The notes under the pieces were generated by a model. That model was not told the origin of the DNA. It made no database searches and saw only the letters and a program-made list of their open reading frames with translations. Below are positions 13,818 to 21,634 of a stretch of DNA of 23,944 nt, in pieces. Position 1 is the stretch's first letter, and every line of letters starts with the position of its first letter. The translations under genes were made by a program, and so were the position numbers. The stretch comes from an uncultured Collinsella sp. (GTDB lineage: Bacteria > Actinomycetota > Coriobacteriia > Coriobacteriales > Coriobacteriaceae), in assembly GCA_934646965.1 (NCBI GenBank), contig CAKUEZ010000021.1, forward strand, positions 1-23,944. Direction: 5' to 3'.

Positions 13818-14981
13818 CTATTTGATCACGCGCACGCGATACATCGACGGAATCCGCTTGAGCGCCTCGATGGTGCTGCTGTCCAGGTGCTCGTCGGTGT
13901 CGAACATAGTGTAGGCGTTCTCGCCAGCGGACTCGTTGGTCATGCGCTGCACGTTGGCGTTGTCCTTGGCAAGGATGGCCGTGATCTGGCCGATCATGTT
14001 GGGCACGTTGGCGTGCAGGCAGGCAATACGGCTTGCGGCGCGTGCCTTACCCATGCTACAGGCGGGGTAGTTGACGCTGTGCGCGATGTTGCCGTTCTCC
14101 AGGTAGTCCTTGAGTTCGCTGATGGCCATGTCGGCGCAGTTGGCCTCGGCCTCGCCGGTGCCGGCGCCCGAGTGCGTGGTGATAAACGTGTTGGGCATCT
14201 TGACGGTCTTGGGCGTGGCAAAGTCGCAGCTAAACCAGCTCAGCTTGCCCTCGCGCAGGGCGGCGTCGACGGCGTCCTCGTCAATGATGGTCTCGCGCGC
14301 GTAGTTGATCAGCACGGCGTTTGGTGCCAGCAGGTTAATCTGCTCGGTGCTGATCATGCCGATGGTGTCGGCCTTGCTGGGCACGTGCACGGTGAGGTAG
14401 TCGCAGCCGCGGCAGAGGTCCTCGAGCGTGCCCACGCGCTGCACCTCGCGGCTCAGCACCCACGCGTGCTCGACGGAAATGAACGGGTCGTAGCCGTAGA
14501 CGTCCATGCCCAGATCGACGCAGGCGTTGGCGACCTTGGAACCCACGTTGCCCAGGCCGATGACGCCGATGCGCTTGCCCTTGAGCTCGCGGCCCACAAA
14601 GGCCTTCTTGGCCTTCTCGGCGTCGACCTGAATCTCGGGGTCGTCGGCGTTGTCGCGCACCCAGTTCATCGACTGCACCACGCCGCGGCTCGAAAGCACT
14701 AGCATGCCCAGGACGAGCTCCTTGACGGCGTTGCTGTTGGCGCCGGGGGAGTTAAAGACGACGACGCCCTTCTTGGCGTACTCCTCGACGGGGATGTTGT
14801 TGACGCCGGCGCCGCAACGGGCGATGGCGCGGATGCCCTCGGGCAGCTCGTAGCCGTGCAGGTCGGTCGAGCGCATCAGGATGGCGTCGGCCTCCTCGGC
14901 GGTGTCCACAAACTCGTAGCCCTCGCCAAACTCGACTTTGCCGTCTTTGGTGATGTCGTCGATGGTCTTAATCTTGCGCAT
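13818..14981 (-). CDS. serA: D-3-phosphoglycerate dehydrogenase, 387 aa
   Basis: First step of serine synthesis: oxidises 3-phosphoglycerate to 3-phosphohydroxypyruvate with NAD+. Seen: substrate-domain start, RCGAGVNNI, SPGANSNAVKELVLG, the Rossmann motif GLGNVG (142-147) with acidic YGYDP further on, INYARETIIDE (catalytic Arg229), TTHSGAGTGEAE (catalytic His270), then a C-terminal ACT domain from ~315 that usually senses serine. The usual EP glutamate after the AxxDVF motif is not visible: the equivalent reads SCDFATPK. This resembles a SerA subgroup I recall from Bacteroidetes and Clostridia. AAGGAG precedes the ATG. It follows serC by 73 bp and ends at a strong terminator, so the two form an operon. 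Confidence 0.93.
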   Translation of the reverse strand: MRKIKTIDDITKDGKVEFGEGYEFVDTAEEADAILMRSTDLHGYELPEGIRAIARCGAGVNNIPVEEYAKKGVVVFNSPGANSNAVKELVLGMLVLSSRGVVQSMNWVRDNADDPEIQVDAEKAKKAFVGRELKGKRIGVIGLGNVGSKVANACVDLGMDVYGYDPFISVEHAWVLSREVQRVGTLEDLCRGCDYLTVHVPSKADTIGMISTEQINLLAPNAVLINYARETIIDEDAVDAALREGKLSWFSCDFATPKTVKMPNTFITTHSGAGTGEAEANCADMAISELKDYLENGNIAHSVNYPACSMGKARAASRIACLHANVPNMIGQITAILAKDNANVQRMTNESAGENAYTMFDTDEHLDSSTIEALKRIPSMYRVRVIK

Positions 14982-15054
14982 GGAAAAACTCCTTAGCAGG
15001 TTTTAGATGTAAACAGGGTGGTCTGAGGTGGCTGGTCGGCCCGCGCGCTGCGGG

Positions 15055-16179
15055 CTAGTTAGATCGCGGACTCAAACTATGCTGCACTTCGAAGTCCTTC
15101 ATGTACGTTGCCAGCGCCTGTACGTCCTCCATGGTGACGGCGTTGTACACGCTGGCACGCATGCCGCCGACGAGGCGATGGCCCTTGACGTTTTGGATCT
15201 GGTGCTCGGCCGCGCCCGCGACAAAAGCGGCGTCGAGCTCGGCGTCGCCGGTGCGGAACGTGACGTTGGCGATGGAGCGGCTGTCTGCCTGCGTGGTGCC
15301 GTGGAACAGTTCGCTGTTCTCGAGCAGGTCGTAGAGCAGGTTGGCCTTGGCCCAGTTGCGCTCGGCCATGGCGGCAAGTCCACCGGTCTGCTCAACCCAG
15401 CGGAACACCTTGCCGCACACGTAGATGCCAAAGGTATTGGGCGTGTTGAGCATGGAGCCCTTGGCGGCCTCGGTCTTAAGGTCCATGTACTGCGGCGTCT
15501 GCGCAAAGGCGGGGCCGTCGGCGATAAGGTCGTCGCGCACGATGACCACGGTCACGCCCGCGGCGCCGGCGTTTTTCTGCGCGCCGGCATAGATGAACCC
15601 GTAGCGCTCGACGTCGAGCGGCTGCGACAAGAAGCAGCTCGAGACGTCGGCGACCAGCGGCACGTCGCCGCAATCGGGCAGCTCGTGGAACATGGTGCCA
15701 AAGATGGTGTTGTTCTGGCAGATGTAGACGTAGTCGAGCCCGTCGCCCGCAGCCTCGGCGGCAATGCGCGCGTTGATGTCGGCCATGTTGGGAATGCGGT
15801 CGAAGTTGGTGTCCTCGGAGCTCGCGAGCAGCACGGCCTCGCCGTACTTGGCGGCCTCCTTGTATGCCTTGTTGGCAAAGTTGCCGGTCACGACGTAGCC
15901 GGCGCGGCCGCGGCGCATGAGGTTCATAGGGATGCCCGCGAACTGCAGCGTGGCGCCGCCCTGTAAAAACAGGACGCGGTAGTTGTCGGGGATGCTCAGC
16001 AGGCGGCGCAGGGTTGCCTCGGCGTCGTCGATGATCTGCTGGTACATACTAGATCGATGACTCATCTCGAGCACGGACATGCCGCAACCGCGGTAGTCCA
16101 TCATCTCGTCGGCGATCTCGGCAAGCACGCTGGTGGGCAGTGCGGCCGGGCCTGCTGAGAAGTTGTGCACACGTGCCAT
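15055..16179 (-). CDS. serC: Phosphoserine aminotransferase, 374 aa
   Basis: Second step of serine synthesis: transfers an amino group from glutamate to 3-phosphohydroxypyruvate, using pyridoxal phosphate. Class V aminotransferase signatures are clear: N-terminal VHNFSAGPAALP, EMSHRSS, LQGGATLQFAGIPMNL, DVSSCFLS (Asp178 contacts the PLP ring) and GAQKNAGAAG, where Lys202 forms the Schiff base. The C-terminal HRLVGGMRASVYNA gives phosphate-binding arginine contacts. Length is normal for the family. GAGGGGGA precedes the ATG. It is upstream of serA on the same strand. A GC-rich hairpin without a T-run overlaps its stop codon and may attenuate or stabilise the transcript. No phosphoserine phosphatase (serB) is in this window; one of the histidine phosphatases could act so, but nothing here shows it. 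Confidence 0.95.
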   Translation of the reverse strand: MARVHNFSAGPAALPTSVLAEIADEMMDYRGCGMSVLEMSHRSSMYQQIIDDAEATLRRLLSIPDNYRVLFLQGGATLQFAGIPMNLMRRGRAGYVVTGNFANKAYKEAAKYGEAVLLASSEDTNFDRIPNMADINARIAAEAAGDGLDYVYICQNNTIFGTMFHELPDCGDVPLVADVSSCFLSQPLDVERYGFIYAGAQKNAGAAGVTVVIVRDDLIADGPAFAQTPQYMDLKTEAAKGSMLNTPNTFGIYVCGKVFRWVEQTGGLAAMAERNWAKANLLYDLLENSELFHGTTQADSRSIANVTFRTGDAELDAAFVAGAAEHQIQNVKGHRLVGGMRASVYNAVTMEDVQALATYMKDFEVQHSLSPRSN

Positions 16180-16321
16180 CTTCTAGGTCCCCCTCGTAGT
16201 CGTTTGAACGTTCGGGATACTTTAGCACAGTGCAGCACCGGGCGCGACCGCATCACAGCAAAACTCGAGTGCGCCGCTATGATTTACAGGGTTGTTACAT
16301 GGGGGAGGGCGGTCGCTAGGT

Positions 16322-18064
16322 CTATATCACCGGGATATATCGCGACAAATACTCCTTGAGAGCGGGGTCGCACACATAGAGATACGTTCCCAGCATGCCG
16401 CGCGTCATGAGAACGTAGTAGGCGTTGACGATAATCTTTCGCAGGTCGTCGTCGCTTGCCTTCTTTTTTGCGACAGCATCTTTGAAGTTGGCTTTGTTAG
16501 CGCAGACAGCTCCTTTATCGGTGTCGTAGTAAATGTCGGGACCCAGAATTACGAATCCGTAGTTGAGATCGTAGCCTTGCACTGTGTGAATGCAACCAAC
16601 CTCATTGACGGCGTTGGCCGAGTTGACCCAATCCTTTTGAGTTGAATTCCAGCGTTTGTGAATGCCCTCGATGACGATATCGAACGCATCTTTTTTGGTC
16701 TTGGTTTCCCACTTCCAAGCGAAACCGGCTGTCATACGGGACAGCCCAACTTCTTTTTCTTTGGCCTGCTGTAGGGAGCAGAAATCTTCAAACCGGTCGA
16801 CTATGCCAAACTGGTACCTGGGGATATCACTGTCGGGATCGCCGGCTTGCGAGTCGTAAGGCTCCGATGAAAAGAGTTCTTTGAACTTCATGCCGGCATG
16901 CATGTACGCTTTGTTATCAAGCAGGTCGTAGACAAAATCGAGGTACTCATCGCCGCCACGCACGCGCATCTGCGTGCTTAGGCTGAACTCTTCAGTTTCG
17001 ATGCCGGCTTCTTCGAGTTGGTTGAGTCGCTGCTCAAGGCCATCTCGGTTGAGTCCCGATGCGCGGACTTGCTGTTTGGGGTCATAGAACAGGTACGCCT
17101 TGTCGCAGCATTTGTATATCCAGTCAACCTGGTTGCTCGTGTGCGGAAGGCCGAGGCGATCGCAGGTGTTATAGAAGGCCTTGATGCCGGAGCCCATACT
17201 TAGATAATTACCCAGTCGATGTGCTTCGTCGACAAGTAGGATGTCATAACGATCATTTTTTGTGACGTCACTGGGGCTCAAGATATCGCTAGGCTTTAAC
17301 CCTGGAAGGAAATGCGTGAGTTTCCTGAGGGTCTTCTTTAGGGAATCCATGGGGGTGACAAAGCCGACCCGCAGGCCGGAAAGGTTCGGCTCATTTTTGA
17401 TTTTGAACATGAGACTGATGGCGAGGATTGTTTTGCCTGTTCCTGGCGCGCCGTTCACGACGGTTACGCGCTCTTTCTTGGGCCCGCCGTGTTTAATGTC
17501 TTCATGCTCTTGCTCGAGCCGCCTGTAAATCGCCTCAATCGTTTCGTATTGATCGGGCGTGAGCGTTTTGAAGGGCGAGAATTTGAACAGGTCAGTGCTC
17601 TCGAGCTCTTCGATGGGGTGGATCGCATAGTTCTCTTCGCGAAGTTTCGCCCAGAGGTCTCTGAACTTCTGGCGATACTGAGGCCGCTCAAAATAATCGA
17701 ATTGGGCATAGCCGTTGTTGGCATTGGTTACCTGGTATTTTTCGTCAGCGCAGAACAGCTCAATAAGTCGATTCTCAAACTCAAATGTCGCGGACTGATT
17801 GAATGTCGGGTTGTCGATCAGAAGGGTCCGGTCGAAGTCCTTCTCAACGTTTGCGGCGTGTTGCTTCATGCGGCGCCGATAATTGGTCGTTTGACCGATG
17901 TACGCCGTTTTGTTTTTGCTGTTAGTCAGGATGTAGAGAACGGGCCAGCTTTCGTCATGGTGCGACCCTGGCTTTGGCGTGCCAAAATCCTGCAACGATT
18001 CACTTGTCTCAAAGGGTTGGGGCAGGGGAAGCGTATATTGCCGAAGGGCGAACTCGTTACTCAT
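16322..18064 (-). CDS. GIY-YIG nuclease fused to DUF2075 (Schlafen-group) helicase, 580 aa
   Basis: Two-domain nucleic-acid enzyme. Residues ~40-110 form a GIY-YIG nuclease: VLYILTN (GIY equivalent at 43-45), AYIGQT (YIG at 55-57), RRRMKQH (Arg63-65) and FEFENRLIE with the likely metal-binding Glu. Residues ~165-575 form a superfamily-1-like DUF2075 helicase: Walker A GAPGTGKT (204-211), Walker B LLVDEAHR (275-282), LFYDPKQ (motif III-like), STQMR (motif IV-like), HTVQGYDLNYGFVILGP and VLMTRG (motif VI). Both active sites look intact. The ATG at 18064 follows GAAAGGCGGGCC. It overlaps the MazG-like gene by 8 nt (ATGAGTAA), so translation is coupled. GC is visibly lower than in serC/serA. A similar organisation in the wild is associated with defence; the function here is inferred. 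Confidence 0.88.
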   Translation of the reverse strand: MSNEFALRQYTLPLPQPFETSESLQDFGTPKPGSHHDESWPVLYILTNSKNKTAYIGQTTNYRRRMKQHAANVEKDFDRTLLIDNPTFNQSATFEFENRLIELFCADEKYQVTNANNGYAQFDYFERPQYRQKFRDLWAKLREENYAIHPIEELESTDLFKFSPFKTLTPDQYETIEAIYRRLEQEHEDIKHGGPKKERVTVVNGAPGTGKTILAISLMFKIKNEPNLSGLRVGFVTPMDSLKKTLRKLTHFLPGLKPSDILSPSDVTKNDRYDILLVDEAHRLGNYLSMGSGIKAFYNTCDRLGLPHTSNQVDWIYKCCDKAYLFYDPKQQVRASGLNRDGLEQRLNQLEEAGIETEEFSLSTQMRVRGGDEYLDFVYDLLDNKAYMHAGMKFKELFSSEPYDSQAGDPDSDIPRYQFGIVDRFEDFCSLQQAKEKEVGLSRMTAGFAWKWETKTKKDAFDIVIEGIHKRWNSTQKDWVNSANAVNEVGCIHTVQGYDLNYGFVILGPDIYYDTDKGAVCANKANFKDAVAKKKASDDDLRKIIVNAYYVLMTRGMLGTYLYVCDPALKEYLSRYIPVI

Positions 18065-18413
18065 AATGGCCCGCCTTTCTGTATTCGTTGGAGCTGGTGT
18101 CGACGGGATAGCGTTCGCCGTTGCGTTTGAGTTTGGACGAGAGCGCCGCCTGTAAGTCGATGTCATTGAGGTCGGCAAAACGCAAGAGGAAAAGCAGCGT
18201 GTCGGCGACTTCTTCTTCGATGGCTTGGCGTTGCTTGGGGTCTTGGAACATTTCTGCAATACGCTCGTCGCTCATAAAGCGGAAGAGCTGTAACAGCTCG
18301 GAGGACTCAGTTGCCATGCCGATGGCGAGTTCTTTTGGCGTGTGGTATTTGCGCCAATCACGCGCATCGCAAAAATCTCTGACTTGTGCTGTCATGGCAT
18401 CGAGTTTGTCCAT
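18057..18413 (-). CDS. MazG-like nucleotide pyrophosphohydrolase, 118 aa
   Basis: All-alpha NTP pyrophosphatase of the MazG/RS21-C6 group, which hydrolyses (d)NTPs to NMP and pyrophosphate. Seen: FCDARDWRKYHTPKELAIGMATESSELLQLF, carrying ExxE at 36-39, and AIEEEVADTLLFLLRFA with ExxD at 68-71, the two halves of the Mg-binding site. The C-terminal KLKRNGERYP (from about 94) is the K..NxxRYP motif typical of this group. Length fits the single-domain dCTP-pyrophosphatase-like class. ATG at 18413 is used because AGGGGG lies 8-9 nt upstream; an in-frame TTG three codons earlier overlaps that site and is rejected. The stop lies inside the start of the GIY-YIG/DUF2075 gene. Confidence 0.9.
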   Translation of the reverse strand: MDKLDAMTAQVRDFCDARDWRKYHTPKELAIGMATESSELLQLFRFMSDERIAEMFQDPKQRQAIEEEVADTLLFLLRFADLNDIDLQAALSSKLKRNGERYPVDTSSNEYRKAGHYE

Positions 18414-18529
18414 TGTCTGCAACCCCCTTGATGGTCATTGCTTTATTATGGCGATATCTGGGGTTATTTGCACCTCATTTAGGGTGTGTGACTTGCGTGG
18501 ACTAAGTGGCTGGGTAGAGAGGCTGCACC

Positions 18530-18721
18530 ATGAGGATCGATGTTGACGTTGACCGGCTGCGCGATGGCTTGCTCGACCGCGCGGGGAGCGCAGCCGGCGT
18601 GGGCTTTCCCGCCGCCATGCTCGACGTGATGGATATCGAGGATGAGTCGCCCCAAGAGCTCCTAGCCCGAGCCGAACGCGAAGGCCTCGACCTCCGCGAC
18701 TTTGCCGTGGGTGACAGCTAG
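18530..18721 (+). CDS. Small conserved-looking protein, 63 aa, function unknown
   Basis: Acidic cytosolic protein without membrane segments. It reads as two short helical parts around FPAAMLDVMDIEDESPQELLARAEREG, followed by LDLRDFAVGD. I recall similar small proteins with a GFPAA.LDV core from Coriobacteriia, usually annotated hypothetical. GAGAGG precedes the ATG at good spacing, and codon use is like the neighbours (GC-rich third positions), supporting a real gene. It is divergent from the MazG-like gene and convergent with the antiporter. No function can be given. Confidence 0.72.
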   Translation: MRIDVDVDRLRDGLLDRAGSAAGVGFPAAMLDVMDIEDESPQELLARAEREGLDLRDFAVGDS

Positions 18722-18742
18722 TAGCTGAAGAGGGACTGGTTG

Positions 18743-20344
18743 CTAGGAAGCTAGCGTGGCGATGACGGCTTCGTCGCCGGTGTATATGAGGGTGTCGCCG
18801 TCGGGGATGATCGTTTGGCCTTCGCGCTTGAGCATCACCACGATAAACGGGTGCTTGCCCTGCGGCACGTCGCGCAGGCGCTGACCGGCCAGGCGACCGT
18901 GGGGCGTCACGGTGACCTCGCGCAACGTAACCTCGGCACGCTCTTCGAACGTTGGGGCTGCCATCACCAGCAGATCGCCTTCCTGGATCACGGTGTCGCC
19001 ATTGGGCAGTACCGGATGCGCCCCGTCGCGCAGCACCAGGACCACGAGCATGTCCGTCGCGCTGCCAATATCGGCGAGCGAGCGCCCGGCAAACGGATGG
19101 CCAGCGCCCACCTTGAGCTTTACAAACGACATGCCGTCTTCGTCGCGGTAGTCGTTAAAGGTGCGGCGCACGTCGCCGGCCGCATCGATCATATCGAGTT
19201 TCTTCGCCACCGCCGGCAGTAGCGAACCCTGCACCACAATGCTCGATACGGCAATCACAAACACCAGGTCAAATAGGTCGTGTCCGCCGGGAACGCCGGC
19301 CACCACGGCAAAGAGGCTAAAGACGACCGAAGCCGCGCCGCGCAAGCCCGCCCAGCTTACGAGCGCAACCTGGCGAGGGCTCGTCTTAAAGGGCGCCAGC
19401 AGCAGACCGACGGCGATGGGGCGGCTCGCAAAGAGCATAAACGCCATGAGCGCCAGGCCCGGCAGCAGCATTTGCGGCAGGCGGGCGGGCGTCACGAGCA
19501 GGCCGAGCAAAAAGAAGATGGTCATCTCGGCCATCTCGGTGAGGGTGTCAAAGAAGTGCGCCATCTCGACCTTGCCGGTGATGTCGCTCGCGCCCAGCAC
19601 AATGCCGGCCAGGTACACGGCCAAAAAGCCGTTGCCACCCAGGTAGCTCGGCAGCGCGTAGGCGATGATCGCCACGGCGAACAAAAAGATAGTCTGCGCG
19701 CCCTCGGCCGTTGCGTGTGCGCGTTCAATCAGGCGGCTGGATGTCCAACCGATGGCAAGGCCCAGCCCCACGCCTAGGATGATCTGCTTGGCCAGCAGCA
19801 CGGGGATGTTAATGTCGCCGCCGGCCGCGAGTGTGGCGAGCACGGCGGTGAGCATGTAGGCGACGGGGTCGTTGGAGCCCGATTCGACCTCGAGTAGCGA
19901 GTCGGTGCCACCTCTCAGCGACAGGCTGTGCTCGCGTAGCACGCTAAAGACGCTGGCCGCGTCGGTGGATGCCACGACCGATCCCAGCAGCAGGCCACCA
20001 ATCCAGTCGAAGCCCAGCACAAAGTGCGCGAACGCGCCCGTAATGCCGGCGGTGACGACGACGCCGAGCGTGCTCAGCAGCACCGCGGGCACGGCGACGG
20101 GTTTGGCGCGGTCGATGTTGGTGTTAAAGCCGCCGTAGAACATGATGAACAGCAGCGCCGTGCTGCAGACGGTTTCGGTGAGCGCGTAGTCGCTAAAGTC
20201 GATGTGCGCCGGGCCGTTGACGCCCAGCAGCATGCCGAGCGCGATAAAGATGAGCAGGGTGGGGAAGGGGAGCTTTTTGCCGACGGGCTTGATGGTCAGG
20301 CACAGAATGATGACGAGGCCGATAAAGAGAAGTATCTGGTTCAT
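18743..20344 (-). CDS. CPA1-type K+/H+ antiporter with C-terminal RCK_C domains (CvrA/NhaP2 group), 533 aa
   Basis: Cation/proton exchanger of the inner membrane. Residues 1 to ~385 form about 12-13 hydrophobic helices with Na_H_exchanger features: LFIMFYGGFNTN, then VASTDAASVFSVL (Asp in the ion path), EVESGSNDPVAYMLT (conserved ND) and SWAGLRGAASVVFSLFAV. The cytosolic tail carries two stretches resembling RCK_C (TrkA_C): about 395-465 (GHPFAGRSLADIG...DGAHPVLPNGDTVIQEGDLLVM) and 475-533 (GQRLRDV...REGQTIIPDGDTLIYTGDEAVI), likely regulatory ligand-binding sites. Its role is probably K+ or Na+ efflux and pH balance; the ion is inferred from the domain layout. The start is an ATG; upstream is a 250-bp divergent region with the phosphatase gene. 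Confidence 0.9.
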   Translation of the reverse strand: MNQILLFIGLVIILCLTIKPVGKKLPFPTLLIFIALGMLLGVNGPAHIDFSDYALTETVCSTALLFIMFYGGFNTNIDRAKPVAVPAVLLSTLGVVVTAGITGAFAHFVLGFDWIGGLLLGSVVASTDAASVFSVLREHSLSLRGGTDSLLEVESGSNDPVAYMLTAVLATLAAGGDINIPVLLAKQIILGVGLGLAIGWTSSRLIERAHATAEGAQTIFLFAVAIIAYALPSYLGGNGFLAVYLAGIVLGASDITGKVEMAHFFDTLTEMAEMTIFFLLGLLVTPARLPQMLLPGLALMAFMLFASRPIAVGLLLAPFKTSPRQVALVSWAGLRGAASVVFSLFAVVAGVPGGHDLFDLVFVIAVSSIVVQGSLLPAVAKKLDMIDAAGDVRRTFNDYRDEDGMSFVKLKVGAGHPFAGRSLADIGSATDMLVVLVLRDGAHPVLPNGDTVIQEGDLLVMAAPTFEERAEVTLREVTVTPHGRLAGQRLRDVPQGKHPFIVVMLKREGQTIIPDGDTLIYTGDEAVIATLAS

Positions 20345-20597
20345 GGATGGTGTCCGCTCCTGGGTGGTTGGCGTGGCACGGTCAGTTGTCTGCGGTTATT
20401 TGTACCCAAAGATGGTGGGTTTATGGGGTTGGATTGCGGGCGTGCGCGATATCGTCATAGACGGCTGCCGTCTTTGCCTCTGCTCGGAAACCCTTTCCAG
20501 CTTTATTGCAACGGAGTACAATGGGTAACGTTTAAGTTCAACTTGAAGTTTTAGTTGCGGCGCCGGGCTTCGGCCGCAATGCAAGGAGAGGCGTTCC

Positions 20598-21437
20598 ATG
20601 GCGATCTATGTGACATCCGATGCTCACGGGCACGTGCGTGCGCTTGACGAGGCCCTGTCCAAGATCTCGCTGGCGTCCGACGACACGCTATACGTGCTGG
20701 GCGACATGATTGATCGCGGCCCCGATCCGGTTGGCGTTATTAAGCTCGTGCGTTCGCTGCCCAACGCCCACGTGCTCAAGGGCAACCACGAGCAGATTAT
20801 GCTCGATGCCATCATTGGCCAGGATCCGCTTGATGCCGAGACCTGGGATATCAACGGCGGTTGGACGACGCGCGAGCAGCTCAACGACATGGAATTTGAG
20901 GCGTACGAGGAACTCGTGCGCTGGATGGCCGGGCTGCCGCTCTACGCGGTGGCCGAGACCGACGAGCGGCCGTACCTGCTGGTGCATGCCGGTATTGAGA
21001 TGGAGGCCGCGCGGGCGTTTTTGCTTGAGCATGGCGTCGATTGTGCCGATGGTGCGGGGGCGGTGGATGCCGATCGCGAGCTGCTCCAGCAGATGCTTGC
21101 GGTGCAGTCGTCCGATGACTTGCTGTGGATTCGTCACGGCTATTGGGATGCGCCGACGGGGTTGCTTTCTGCTGAGGGTAGGGGCCCGGTCGTGGTGAGC
21201 GGCCACACGCCCACGGTGTCGCTTGGGCGTTATTGCGAGGTGGGCGGTCTGGCTGGACTCGATGAGGAGTCGGGTCGCGGGCAGATCGTGCGCCTGGGCG
21301 GTGAGGATACCGCCGGCGTGCCCGACCGCATCGACATCGACTGTGCCGCTGCCACCGGCTCCGAGTTCGGCCGCGTCGGCATCCTGCGCTTGGATGACGG
21401 TGCCGAGTTCTACGCGAACATCAACCCGGGCGAATAA
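20598..21437 (+). CDS. PPP-family metallophosphoesterase (serine/threonine-phosphatase-like), 279 aa
   Basis: Binuclear-metal phosphoesterase. Ordered signature: DAHGH (8-12), GDMIDRGPDPV (35-45), GNHE (62-65), a histidine in HAGIE (near 134) and SGHTPTV near 200. These are the four metal-ligand blocks of the PPP/ApaH-like family. Bacterial relatives include protein phosphatases of the PrpE group and ApaH-type dinucleotide tetraphosphatases; the substrate here cannot be fixed. Length is a little longer than the minimal domain, with ~70 extra residues at the C-terminus (acidic, ending DGAEFYANINPGE). AAGGAG stands before the ATG. A 7-bp GC hairpin (20555-20579) lies just upstream in the leader, and TACAAT at 20517-20522 is a weak promoter -10 candidate. 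Confidence 0.9.
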   Translation: MAIYVTSDAHGHVRALDEALSKISLASDDTLYVLGDMIDRGPDPVGVIKLVRSLPNAHVLKGNHEQIMLDAIIGQDPLDAETWDINGGWTTREQLNDMEFEAYEELVRWMAGLPLYAVAETDERPYLLVHAGIEMEAARAFLLEHGVDCADGAGAVDADRELLQQMLAVQSSDDLLWIRHGYWDAPTGLLSAEGRGPVVVSGHTPTVSLGRYCEVGGLAGLDEESGRGQIVRLGGEDTAGVPDRIDIDCAAATGSEFGRVGILRLDDGAEFYANINPGE

Positions 21438-21444
21438 TCCAGTT

Positions 21445-21466
21445 CCGCCGTTCTGCCGAACGGCGG
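21445..21466 (+). terminator. Perfect hairpin downstream of the PPP-family gene
   Basis: CCGCCGTTC and GAACGGCGG pair perfectly around TGCC, 7 bp after the stop codon. No T-run follows on the plus strand, so the terminator role is likely but not certain. It abuts the structured element at 21482-21581. Confidence 0.55.
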
Positions 21467-21481
21467 TCACCTTGACGCTGC

Positions 21482-21581
21482 GCAGCCCCGAAGCACCCCA
21501 TCTTGCCGCTCAAACCGTCGCTCGCGTACAGAAGTACGCGTCGCTCCTCTTTCGCGCCAACCTGGGGCACTTCGAGACTGC
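21482..21581 (-). ncRNA. Candidate structured RNA, probably transcribed from the minus strand
   Basis: Outer arms 21482-21500 and 21563-21581 pair as a 19-bp helix. The four mismatches on the plus strand all become G-U wobbles on the minus strand, which points to an RNA made from that strand. Inside is a second, imperfect stem and a central perfect 7-bp hairpin (CGCGTAC, loop TTCT on the minus strand, GTACGCG). It lies between the stop codons of the plus-strand phosphatase and the minus-strand flippase, so it could be a 3' UTR structure, a repeat, or a separate small RNA. Confidence 0.5.
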
Positions 21582-21634
21582 TCGCTGTCGGTGCCAAAAC
21601 ATCGACGTTTTATTTCAATGCACCAAGGTGGGCG

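Noticed and set aside
15039..15055. GC-rich hairpin at the serC stop as terminator
   Set aside because: No T-run follows on the minus strand, and serA lies 73 bp downstream with a ribosome site, so read-through is expected.
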